From a virus, in IMG/VR virus record IMGVR_UViG_3300008114_000045, positions 1-52,803 of that record: DNA of 52,803 nt. The stretch is one strand, 5' to 3'. The position numbers were made by a program, and so were the translations under genes. Positions 42,213-48,445 of this stretch are shown here, piece by piece. Numbering within the stretch: position 1 is the stretch's first letter; each line of letters opens with the position of its first letter. The notes under the pieces are model-generated. The model was given only the letters and a program-made list of their open reading frames with translations, searched no databases and was not told the DNA's origin.

Positions 42213-43235
42213 ATGAGTAAAAGAGATTATTACGAAGTATTAGGTGTTAAAAAAGGTGCTAGTGCTGATGAAATTAAAAAAGCGTATAGAAAACTAGCAA
42301 AAGAACATCACCCAGACAAAGGCGGTGACGAACAAAGATTCAAAGAGATATCAGAAGCATACGAAACATTGTCAGATAGCAGCAAAAAGGCTAATTATGA
42401 CCAATTTGGTCATTCTAGTGGTAGACAAGGTTTCGACCCATTCGGTGGATTTAGAAATCCGTTTGGTGGAAGAAACCCATTTGGTGGGTTTGACCAACCT
42501 AGATATGGTTCAAATATTTCGTTAGTCGTTAAACTAACGTTAGAAGATATTTTTAATGGTGTTAATAAGAGCTATAAATACACTAGAAAAGCCAAATGTG
42601 GTACGTGTGATGGTCATGGTGGTGAAAACACTGTAGATTGTCACGTTTGTGGTGGTTCTGGTCAAATGGTTCACGTTATGAAGACACCTATGGGTATAAT
42701 TCAGCAAATGACTGCTTGTAATCATTGTTCTGGCACTGGTAAAACATACACAAAAGAATGTGGGAAGTGTAAAGGAAATGGTGTTGTTGATAAAGAAGAA
42801 ATGGTTGAAGTTGAAGTTCCATCTGGTGTTATTGATGGTATGTCATTTGTTATGGAAGGTAAAGGTCATTGTGTTAAAAATGGTGAGGAAGGTGATTTAA
42901 TAATAAAGATTTTAGAATTACCACATAAATTATTCACTAGAAACGGTAAAGATTTAAAATTAACGTTAAAAGTACCTTTTCCAACAATGGTTTTAGGTGG
43001 TAAGATGGAAATACCTACAATTGAAGGTAACAACATTAGAATAACTATCCCAGAACATAGTGAAGTAGGACAAACGTTAAGAATTCCATTCAAAGGTATT
43101 AAAGTGTATGGTGATGATGGTAGAGGTGATATTTTTGTTAACCTATCTGTTGACATACCTAAAGAGATTGATGATGAAACAAAATCTGTTATCATTGATT
43201 TAAAAGAAAAATTACTTGCAACACAAAATTCTTAA
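42213..43235 (+). CDS. dnaJ: DnaJ-type co-chaperone
   Basis: 340 residues, a full type I DnaJ: J domain with HPD (33-35), Gly/Phe-rich linker (about 65-95), four CxxCxGxG zinc motifs ([32 protein letters not shown]) and the C-terminal substrate domains. It would recruit host DnaK. No phage DnaK in the window. Complete phage DnaJ proteins are uncommon. With ClpP, SlyD and tmRNA it forms a quality-control set. Confidence 0.95.
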   Translation: MSKRDYYEVLGVKKGASADEIKKAYRKLAKEHHPDKGGDEQRFKEISEAYETLSDSSKKANYDQFGHSSGRQGFDPFGGFRNPFGGRNPFGGFDQPRYGSNISLVVKLTLEDIFNGVNKSYKYTRKAKCGTCDGHGGENTVDCHVCGGSGQMVHVMKTPMGIIQQMTACNHCSGTGKTYTKECGKCKGNGVVDKEEMVEVEVPSGVIDGMSFVMEGKGHCVKNGEEGDLIIKILELPHKLFTRNGKDLKLTLKVPFPTMVLGGKMEIPTIEGNNIRITIPEHSEVGQTLRIPFKGIKVYGDDGRGDIFVNLSVDIPKEIDDETKSVIIDLKEKLLATQNS

Positions 43236-43240
43236 TTTGC

Positions 43241-43271
43241 TTGTAATTCATATAATAAAATTGTATATTAG
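43241..43271 (+). promoter_or_regulatory. Host-type promoter upstream of clpP operon
   Basis: TTG at 43241-43243, 20-base spacer, TATATTAG at 43264-43271. Confidence 0.5.
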
Positions 43272-43305
43272 GAAAAATAAAGTAAAATAAATAAAAAAGT
43301 AAATT

Positions 43306-43758
43306 ATGGCAAAATTTGAAGAACCATTTGAAGACACGTTGGATTTATACAACGAAGTAATTAAAAATGTTGGTTTAGACCAATATGTTAATATCAGTGT
43401 ATTGGTTAACAACAAATCTAAAGAATTGTTTAAAGTTAACAAAGCAAATGAATTGTTAAAATACAAAACTGGTGACGACATAATCATCGTTATCAATGAA
43501 AGAATTTTTGAACAATTAACTGATGAACAACGCAGAATTGTTGTTGAGGAATCTTTATCTAGTATCCATTATGATATGGAAAATGATAAATTAATTATCA
43601 GCAAACCAGATGTTGTAACATTTAGTGGTGTATTATCTAAACATACGTTTGATAAATGGAATACATTACGTGAGTCTATTAAATCTTTATACGAAGCTGA
43701 AAAACAAGCTGAAGATGAGGCTGCTAATGCTACTAGTAAAAAAGCAAAAGCATACTAA
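43306..43758 (+). CDS. Degenerate metallopeptidase-like protein
   Basis: 150 residues. The core (IIIVINERIFEQLTDEQRRI, then VVEESLSSIHYD) resembles phage proteins with an HExxH zinc site that follow a LTDEQR helix, but here the site reads EESLSS, so it is unlikely to be an active protease. Ends in a charged helix. First gene of an operon ending with clpP. Assignment is weak. Confidence 0.55.
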   Translation: MAKFEEPFEDTLDLYNEVIKNVGLDQYVNISVLVNNKSKELFKVNKANELLKYKTGDDIIIVINERIFEQLTDEQRRIVVEESLSSIHYDMENDKLIISKPDVVTFSGVLSKHTFDKWNTLRESIKSLYEAEKQAEDEAANATSKKAKAY

Positions 43759-44066
43759 TGAGTAGAGAAGAAGTAGAAGAACTATTGGCTGAGTCAAACC
43801 CAGAAGCGTTATTCATGGATGGGTTTGACGATGCTATAATAGGTATAGCTGAAAGACCTAATTTTGGTCCTATAGTAGCTTACGATGAAGAAAAAATAAT
43901 TGAGATTCTATTCCATCAAATGGAAGCATCACCAGAAGATTTAGTTGATAGAACCAAAGATGAAGTTTGTTTAGAAATGGCTTTAGAATACTATTACTAC
44001 AACGTAAAATCAACATGGATGGGTGAAAACACACCAATTATTATAACGACAAAATTTTATGAATAA
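43758..44066 (+). CDS. Conserved-looking small phage protein
   Basis: 102 residues, acidic. The FMDGFDDAIIGIAERPNFGP segment, then YDEEKIIEILF, is a pattern I recall from many phage hypothetical proteins. Function unknown. Start overlaps the previous stop by one base and its end overlaps clpP by 8. Confidence 0.65.
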   Translation: MSREEVEELLAESNPEALFMDGFDDAIIGIAERPNFGPIVAYDEEKIIEILFHQMEASPEDLVDRTKDEVCLEMALEYYYYNVKSTWMGENTPIIITTKFYE

Positions 44067-44784
44067 TATGAATTTAACTAATGAATTTAGAGATTATGCT
44101 ATTAAGCATATGGGTGTTTCATCTTTAGAGTTTCACCAATGGGAACAAATGCAAGAAAAGCTTTATGGTTCTCAAGCGTCATTAATGGTGCCATCAGCAT
44201 CATTAACGCCTTACATTCTTGAAGAAAGAGAATTAAGAGCAACACAAATGGATATCTTTTCAAGAATGATGATGGATAGAATCATTTGGTTAGCTGGCCC
44301 AGTTAACGACAGAATGAGCACAGTTGTACAAGCACAACTTATGTTTTTGGATAACTTAGAAACAAAAGATATTACTTTACATGTCGATTCTCCAGGTGGT
44401 TCAGTAAAATCTGGTTTATCAATCGTTGACGTAATGGATTATATCACATCTGATTGCGTAACAATTAACACTGGTATGGCTGCAAGTATGGGAAGTATCT
44501 TATTGGGTGCTGGCACAAAAGGTAAACGTTATACATTACGTTTCAGTAGAGTAATGCTACACCAAGTTTCGACTGGAGCTCAAGGTAACATCCAAGACAT
44601 TAGACGTTCAATTGCTGAAGGTGAAAAGTATAATGACATTTTATTTGGTTTGTTAGGTCAATATACTGATAAAGACCCAAAACAAGTAATGGAAGATGCA
44701 AGTCGTGATTTATGGTTAAATGCTGATGAAGCTTTAGCTTATGGAATCGTTGATAACATTATTACAGCTAAAAAGAAAAAATAA
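44059..44784 (+). CDS. clpP: ClpP-like serine protease
   Basis: 241 residues. The ClpP triad is visible: Ser in GMAASMGSILLG, His in VMLHQVSTG, Asp in EDASRDLWL. HVDSPGGSVKSGLSI marks the oxyanion region. The N-terminal 50 residues are longer than in bacterial ClpP. No Clp ATPase in the window, so it may pair with a host unfoldase or act elsewhere, such as in head maturation. An alternative ATG lies 9 bases in. Confidence 0.9.
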   Translation: MNNMNLTNEFRDYAIKHMGVSSLEFHQWEQMQEKLYGSQASLMVPSASLTPYILEERELRATQMDIFSRMMMDRIIWLAGPVNDRMSTVVQAQLMFLDNLETKDITLHVDSPGGSVKSGLSIVDVMDYITSDCVTINTGMAASMGSILLGAGTKGKRYTLRFSRVMLHQVSTGAQGNIQDIRRSIAEGEKYNDILFGLLGQYTDKDPKQVMEDASRDLWLNADEALAYGIVDNIITAKKKK

Positions 44785-44796
44785 TTGCAAAATTAC

Positions 44797-44827
44797 TTGC
44801 ATTATTTAAAAAATGTTTGTACATTTG
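44797..44827 (+). promoter_or_regulatory. Host-type promoter for tmRNA unit
   Basis: TTG at 44797-44799, 20-base spacer, TACATTTG at 44820-44827. A leader hairpin GTGGGTTT / AAACCCAC (44846-44868) follows, then a small ORF and the tmRNA. Confidence 0.6.
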
Positions 44828-44870
44828 TAATAAGAAAATAAATAAGTGGGTTTTTTAACAGAAACCCACA

Positions 44871-44878
44871 TATTTATA
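44871..44878 (+). promoter_or_regulatory. Late-type motif TATTTATA
   Basis: 9 bases before the small ORF ATG, directly after the leader hairpin. It would give the tmRNA unit a second, late promoter. Confidence 0.4.
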
Positions 44879-44887
44879 AAACACATT

Positions 44888-45022
44888 ATGAATACAATAA
44901 AAATAATTAACAATTCAGTTTTCTTAATATATGAAAACGAAACTTTAGAATTTTCTAAGTCATCAAAAATTTTTAATTATTTTATTAAACTTAATGGTGA
45001 AATTTATTATTTAGTAAAATAA
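44888..45022 (+). CDS. 44-residue hypothetical peptide
   Basis: MNTIKIINNSVFLIYENETL at the start, ending IYYLVK. Short, with alternating hydrophobic residues. It lies between a promoter and the tmRNA, ending 19 bases before the mature RNA. It has a late-type motif upstream. May be a real small protein or only leader sequence. Confidence 0.45.
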   Translation: MNTIKIINNSVFLIYENETLEFSKSSKIFNYFIKLNGEIYYLVK

Positions 45023-45025
45023 TAC

Positions 45026-45035
45026 ACGTTCTTTA
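45026..45035 (+). promoter_or_regulatory. boxA-like 10-mer before tmRNA
   Basis: ACGTTCTTTA, identical to 46384-46393 before the second large RNA. It resembles boxA antitermination sites in leaders of stable RNAs, and Bacteroidetes rRNA leaders have a similar GTTCTTTGA. Confidence 0.45.
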
Positions 45036-45041
45036 ATTTAT

Positions 45042-45401
45042 GGGGTATTTAAGGTATTGACTGGGTATAGTCGTAGGTAGTAAGCATGTAGTGCTAGATT
45101 GGAAGCACTTTAAACTGTCTATTAGAACAAGAATTGACAACGATTTAATCGTATCAGAAAATTTCCTTGATGAAGCGACATTCGTTTCTAACGGAGAGCT
45201 TGCAGTAGCCTAATATTGCATATGGTAGTAACCTACCGATGGTGGTAATCCACTAAGATAATGGTAATCCATCTGGTGTGAAGCTTAAATTACACGGTAA
45301 AAAGAGGTAGCGAAATTTCGGATAGTTTGAAAACTATGTCCTAAACATGTAGAAAGCATTGAAGAATATTCAACACACGGGTTCGATTCCCGTATACTCC
45401 A
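45042..45401 (+). ncRNA. ssrA: tmRNA (transfer-messenger RNA), phage-encoded
   Basis: 360 bases. GGGGTAT (45042-45048) pairs with ATACTCC (45394-45400) as a 7-bp acceptor stem containing the G3-U70 wobble needed for alanine charging. T arm ACGGG-TTCGATT-CCCGT (45377-45393). An internal frame ends at TAA 45211-45213 and finishes ...NGELAVA, a typical small hydrophobic degradation tag; counted from GAC at 45136 the tag has 25 codons, but the resume point is not certain. Three hairpins with TAAC/TAAT loops follow. CCA is not encoded. It rescues stalled ribosomes and tags the unfinished protein. Confidence 0.93.
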
Positions 45402-45450
45402 CTCTTAACAGATTCATTCTCAAACAAATATCCGTGAGTAATGAAATTAT

Positions 45451-45490
45451 TACCCTCAGTAAGTCGCTTTACTGGGGGTTTTTTATTTTT
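45451..45490 (+). terminator. Rho-independent terminator after tmRNA
   Basis: CCCTCAGTAA pairs with TTACTGGGGG (10 bp) around a short loop, with T run. Confidence 0.9.
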
Positions 45491-45495
45491 TAGCA

Positions 45496-45503
45496 TATTT
45501 ATA
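45496..45503 (+). promoter_or_regulatory. Late-type motif TATTTATA
   Basis: Straight after the tmRNA terminator and 14 bases before the holin candidate. Confidence 0.45.
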
Positions 45504-45517
45504 TTAAAAACAAAACT

Positions 45518-45883
45518 ATGGAAAAAATAAAACAATTTTTATTAAAAGCTTTAAGTTCAAAAAGTGATGTATCTAGTAAAAGATTAATTTCATTTTTAGC
45601 GTTTACAATGATGTCAATTGGTTTTATAAGCAATTTATATTTTGGGTTAAAAGTTGAAGAACACATGTTTAAATCAATGGAATGGATAGTTGAAATAGGT
45701 ATGGGTACTGTACTATTAGACCCTTTGACAAGAAGATTTGGAAGTAATAATTTAGGTGGTGAACCGCAACCACCACAACCTCAAACACCAACAAGTGGAG
45801 GTACTCAAACACAAACAGTATCTACTGGTGATACGCAAACCCAATCAGTAGATATGCCAACTGGACCAGACCCAGTAGAATAA
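45518..45883 (+). CDS. Holin candidate
   Basis: 121 residues. N-terminal SSKSDVSSKRLISFLAFTMM and two membrane segments (about 25-46 and 54-72), then a Pro/Gln/Thr-rich tail. The pattern is like small holins in Bacteroidetes phages. It would form the pores that release the lysozyme. Late-type motif upstream fits lysis timing. Lies far from the lysozyme gene, which is common in large phages. Confidence 0.65.
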   Translation: MEKIKQFLLKALSSKSDVSSKRLISFLAFTMMSIGFISNLYFGLKVEEHMFKSMEWIVEIGMGTVLLDPLTRRFGSNNLGGEPQPPQPQTPTSGGTQTQTVSTGDTQTQSVDMPTGPDPVE

Positions 45884-45918
45884 AAAAAGGACTCTAAATT
45901 AGAGTCCTTTATTTTTTA
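45883..45918. terminator. Bidirectional terminator
   Basis: AAAGGACTC / GAGTCCTTT perfect stem with A and T runs on both sides, between convergent genes. It supports the small - strand gene that follows. Confidence 0.9.
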
Positions 45919-45929
45919 TAACCACCATA

Positions 45930-46004
45930 TTATTTACTAGTTGGTGTAACTGGTGGTGGAGTAGTAGTTTCTACTGTTCTTGGTTTTCCGCATCCGCAAC
46001 CCAT
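45930..46004 (-). CDS. 24-residue Cys/Pro peptide, - strand
   Basis: Reads MGCGCGKPRTVETTTPPPVT, ending PTSK. Two Cys near the start and a Thr/Pro tail. Convergent with the holin candidate across a bidirectional terminator. Without conservation data it could be chance; the terminator is the main support. Confidence 0.35.
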   Translation of the reverse strand: MGCGCGKPRTVETTTPPPVTPTSK

Positions 46005-46081
46005 AGTTTCTAAGATTTAATTAATTGTTATTTTATAATAATAAATATTGACTATAAAGAAAAATAATCATATATTTAAAT

Positions 46082-46312
46082 ATGTTTTCGACTAAATATA
46101 ATGCGACATTATTGGATAGTAAATGGAATCCAATAAAAAATAACGTTAAATTTAACGTTATACCTAGAAAAAATGAATATATCTATTATATTGATAGATA
46201 TTATCATGTTGTTAATGTGATTCATGATTTAACGACTAAACATAACGTTTTAGTTGTTTTAGAGGAACTTACAAACGATAAACAGAATGAAATGGGTGGT
46301 ACAAAAAAATAA
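46082..46312 (+). CDS. Small hypothetical protein
   Basis: 76 residues, beta-rich and aromatic (NEYIYYIDRYYHVVNVIHDL), a form seen in small adaptor or Tudor-like folds, but no family is recognised. Preceded by a TATTTAAA variant of the late motif. Confidence 0.6.
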   Translation: MFSTKYNATLLDSKWNPIKNNVKFNVIPRKNEYIYYIDRYYHVVNVIHDLTTKHNVLVVLEELTNDKQNEMGGTKK

Positions 46313-46335
46313 ATTAAAAATATTTTTGATTTTAC

Positions 46336-46366
46336 TTGACAAACCACATATTTATTAGTACATTTG
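46336..46366 (+). promoter_or_regulatory. Host-type promoter for large RNA and tRNA-Met
   Basis: TTG of TTGAC at 46336, 20-base spacer, TACATTTG at 46359-46366. Start of transcription expected near 46372. Confidence 0.65.
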
Positions 46367-46371
46367 TAATA

Positions 46372-46865
46372 TAATTAAAAACAACGTTCTTTACATATTA
46401 AAAATATTATCTAAAAAGATGGGTTCTGCAACCAAAACAGATACAATTACTATGAGAGTTTAGTTGGTATGCCAGAAAGACAATATGACCTTTGAAAGAA
46501 GGACTCGGATGGTTTTTACTGCAACGGAATTAAACAAAATTGGTTAGGTTTCCAATTAAAACAAAAACCACGTCACAACCACCCCAATAGGTGCAAGTAG
46601 GATGTAGTCGAATAACAGTAGACTCTCGCCAAAGCGTAGCCGAAGACGTAAAAAGGGTTAATCCGCTGGGATGAAAAAACACAAAAAACCATCTTGAGAT
46701 AAACTTATTGGCAGAAAGAATCTATTCAGCAATTTAACTATACTATATTCTAAGCAAAGTAAAAAAAACAGATTCTGGCCAACTATGCTCTAGAAGTTTA
46801 GACTTTATCAGATGGGTATCGAAAGATATCTATGGGATAACTGGTTCGTAGCCAGTCTAGGGCAC
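46372..46865 (+). ncRNA. Large structured RNA of unknown class with tRNA-like 3' end
   Basis: About 490 bases with no ORF, a promoter in front and a tRNA right after. A long-range helix joins GATGGTTTTT (46508-46517) to AAAAACCATC (46684-46693). Local hairpins include GGTT-CTGC-AACC, AATTGG/CCAATT and CACC/GGTG. The 3' end (46787-46864) folds like a tRNA: GCTCTAG/CTAGGGC 7-bp acceptor, ACTGG-TTCGTAG-CCAGT T arm, a D-like arm, but the anticodon arm is a 9-bp stem with a GAAA tetraloop. It does not look like RNase P RNA or tmRNA. Phage RNAs next to tRNAs such as GOLLD and ROOL are possible relatives. Confidence 0.7.
46384..46393 (+). promoter_or_regulatory. boxA-like 10-mer before large RNA
   Basis: ACGTTCTTTA, exact copy of the one before tmRNA. 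Placed about 12 bases into the expected transcript. Confidence 0.45.
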
Positions 46866-46869
46866 ACAT

Positions 46870-46941
46870 TGCGGAGTAGAGCAGAGGTAGCTCGCAAGGC
46901 TCATAACCTTGAGGTCGGGGGTTCGATTCCTTCCTCCGCTA
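46870..46941 (+). tRNA. tRNA-Met (CAT), initiator type
   Basis: 72 bases. Acceptor TGCGGAG/CTCCGCT with the first pair mismatched (T-T), D arm GAGC/GCTC, anticodon stem CAAGG/CCTTG with loop CTCATAA (anticodon 46902-46904), T arm GGGGG-TTCGATT-CCTTC. The unpaired first position and the GAGC D stem are marks of bacterial initiator tRNA. Only two of the three usual G-C pairs of the anticodon stem are kept. CCA not encoded. Co-transcribed with the large RNA. Confidence 0.9.
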
Positions 46942-46989
46942 GATAACCGAAATTAACTCACTTGCACGTAGTGGTTATTGCACACCTAA

Positions 46990-47535
46990 ATGGTGACTAA
47001 GAAGTTAATAAATTTTAAAAGTATTTGTATGAGTATTGAAGTAAGCAAACAAGAGTTAATAACCAAATTAAGTGTTGATAAAGGTTATTCAGTTGATAAA
47101 GATGGTAAAGTCTTTAATAAAGATGGTCAAGAAATCTCAATTGGAAAATCTAAAAAAGGTTATTTATCTTTTAACATTAGAGTAGAAAAGGGTTCAAACC
47201 CAACTAGGTCTTTTGTTCACAGATTACAAGCTTATCAAAAATTTGGTGATAAAATTTTTGAAACTGGTATTGTTGTCAGACATTTAAACGGAATATCAAC
47301 GGATAATTCGTATGATAATATAGGGATTGGTACATATAGTGAAAATTCTTTAGACGTACCTAAAGAAAAAAGAATTAAGTTATCTAGTAAAGCTAACTTA
47401 AAATATAACCATGAAGCTATTATCAATGATAAAAAGAATGGTTTAAGTTTTAGTGAAATAATGGCTAAACATGGGATATCTTCTAAAGGGACAATCTCAT
47501 TTATACTAAAAAAGTCACTAGAATCCACCAAATAA
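46990..47535 (+). CDS. HNH homing endonuclease
   Basis: 181 residues. HNH core SFVHRLQAYQKFGDKIF, GIVVRHLNGISTDNSYDNIG and a C-terminal helix-turn-helix (SFSEIMAKHGISSKGTISFI) of the homing type. An internal ATG at 47029 (MSIEVSKQELI) may be the true start. The first codons (MVTKKL) resemble the broken gene just after it (VKKLTSENL), so the enzyme probably inserted near that gene's start. Confidence 0.85.
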   Translation: MVTKKLINFKSICMSIEVSKQELITKLSVDKGYSVDKDGKVFNKDGQEISIGKSKKGYLSFNIRVEKGSNPTRSFVHRLQAYQKFGDKIFETGIVVRHLNGISTDNSYDNIGIGTYSENSLDVPKEKRIKLSSKANLKYNHEAIINDKKNGLSFSEIMAKHGISSKGTISFILKKSLESTK

Positions 47536-47540
47536 TATAT

Positions 47541-47801
47541 TGCGTAAAAAAATTAACTAGCGAAAATTTAGAGTTATTTATCGACACTTATAAAACCAAA
47601 CATAAAGAAGGTTTTACTGGTTATGAAATCGTGACCATATTAGAAAAATACAAAATCGATAAAGATAAGTTTTATGAAGCGTTAGGTGTTAACACATGTA
47701 TGAATATTGGTGGTGATTTTATCACTTATCATTGTGACGTTGAAAAAGGGTTACGTTGTGTTATTGAAGACCGTGACCAAAATATTTTAGAATGGGATTA
47801 A
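47541..47801 (+). pseudogene. Gene fragment without start codon, broken by HNH insertion
   Basis: 86 sense codons in a frame with no ATG, GTG or TTG start before the conserved-looking part: CVKKLTSENLELFIDTYKTK, GFTGYEIVTILEKYKIDKD and C-terminal VEKGLRCVIEDRDQNILEWD. The frame is intact to its stop, which overlaps the next gene by 10 bases. It may be dead, or start at a rare codon. I do not recognise the family. Confidence 0.6.
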
Positions 47802-48358
47802 ATATAAATTATATGGATGCAGAAACAAAAATGTTAGAAAGACTAACTGGTAAAACAAGAAAACCTAAGTTACTAATCATAGGTAACATGAGACATGGGA
47901 AAGATACATTAGCTGAAATCTTCAATGAAGAATTTGGTTATACGTTTGAATCATCATCTCAATCAGCAGCAAATATCTTTTTGTATGACTTATTAAAAGA
48001 CAAATATGGTTATTCAACACCAGAAGAATGTTTTGAAGATAGAGTTAACCACAGACAAGAATGGTATGAAGCTATTTGTGATTATAACAAAGATGATAGA
48101 GCTAAATTAGCTAAAGGTATCTTACAACGTTCAGATTGTTATGTAGGAATGCGTGACAGAGATGAAATTGAAGAATGTTTAAGACAAGGTATTTTTGATT
48201 TGGTTATTTGGGTGGATGCATCTGAAAGACTACCAAACGAAGACGCTAGTTCATTCAACATTGATAGAACATGTGCAGACATTGTTATTGAAAACAATGG
48301 TACTTATGAGCAATTTAAAGCAAGTGCGTTAAGATTAGGAAAAATTTTATTCAAATAA
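47792..48358 (+). CDS. P-loop kinase, deoxynucleoside monophosphate kinase-like (T4 gp1-like)
   Basis: 188 residues. Walker A variant LLIIGNMRHGKDTLAEIF near residue 30, Arg-rich VGMRDRDEIEECLRQG, and VIWVDASER before the lid, as in T4 dNMP kinase. Would phosphorylate dNMPs, supplying precursors for replication. Alternative ATG at 47813. Ends before a terminator. Confidence 0.65.
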   Translation: MGLNINYMDAETKMLERLTGKTRKPKLLIIGNMRHGKDTLAEIFNEEFGYTFESSSQSAANIFLYDLLKDKYGYSTPEECFEDRVNHRQEWYEAICDYNKDDRAKLAKGILQRSDCYVGMRDRDEIEECLRQGIFDLVIWVDASERLPNEDASSFNIDRTCADIVIENNGTYEQFKASALRLGKILFK

Positions 48359-48387
48359 AAAATATAGGGATAAAATAAATATTATAA

Positions 48388-48424
48388 AAAAAAAAGCATA
48401 GACATTATCTATGCTTTTTTTTAT
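48388..48424 (+). terminator. Rho-independent terminator
   Basis: AAAAAGCATAGA / TCTATGCTTTTT stem with 5-base loop and long T run. Confidence 0.9.
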
Positions 48425-48434
48425 TTTCATTAGA

Positions 48435-48442
48435 TATTTATT
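48435..48442 (+). promoter_or_regulatory. Late-type motif TATTTATT
   Basis: After the terminator, 3 bases before the ATG at 48446, so any transcript would be leaderless. Confidence 0.4.
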
Positions 48443-48445
48443 TAT

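Noticed and set aside
45131-45147. Alternative tmRNA tag frame reading QELTTI
   Set aside because: It is shorter and does not end in a degradation-like signal, while the other frame ends in ELAVA at the expected place.
46372-46865. RNase P RNA, group I intron or rRNA fragment as identity of the large RNA
   Set aside because: I could not find the conserved RNase P core, the paired intron core motifs, or any rRNA block; the GGGATAAC string alone is too short.
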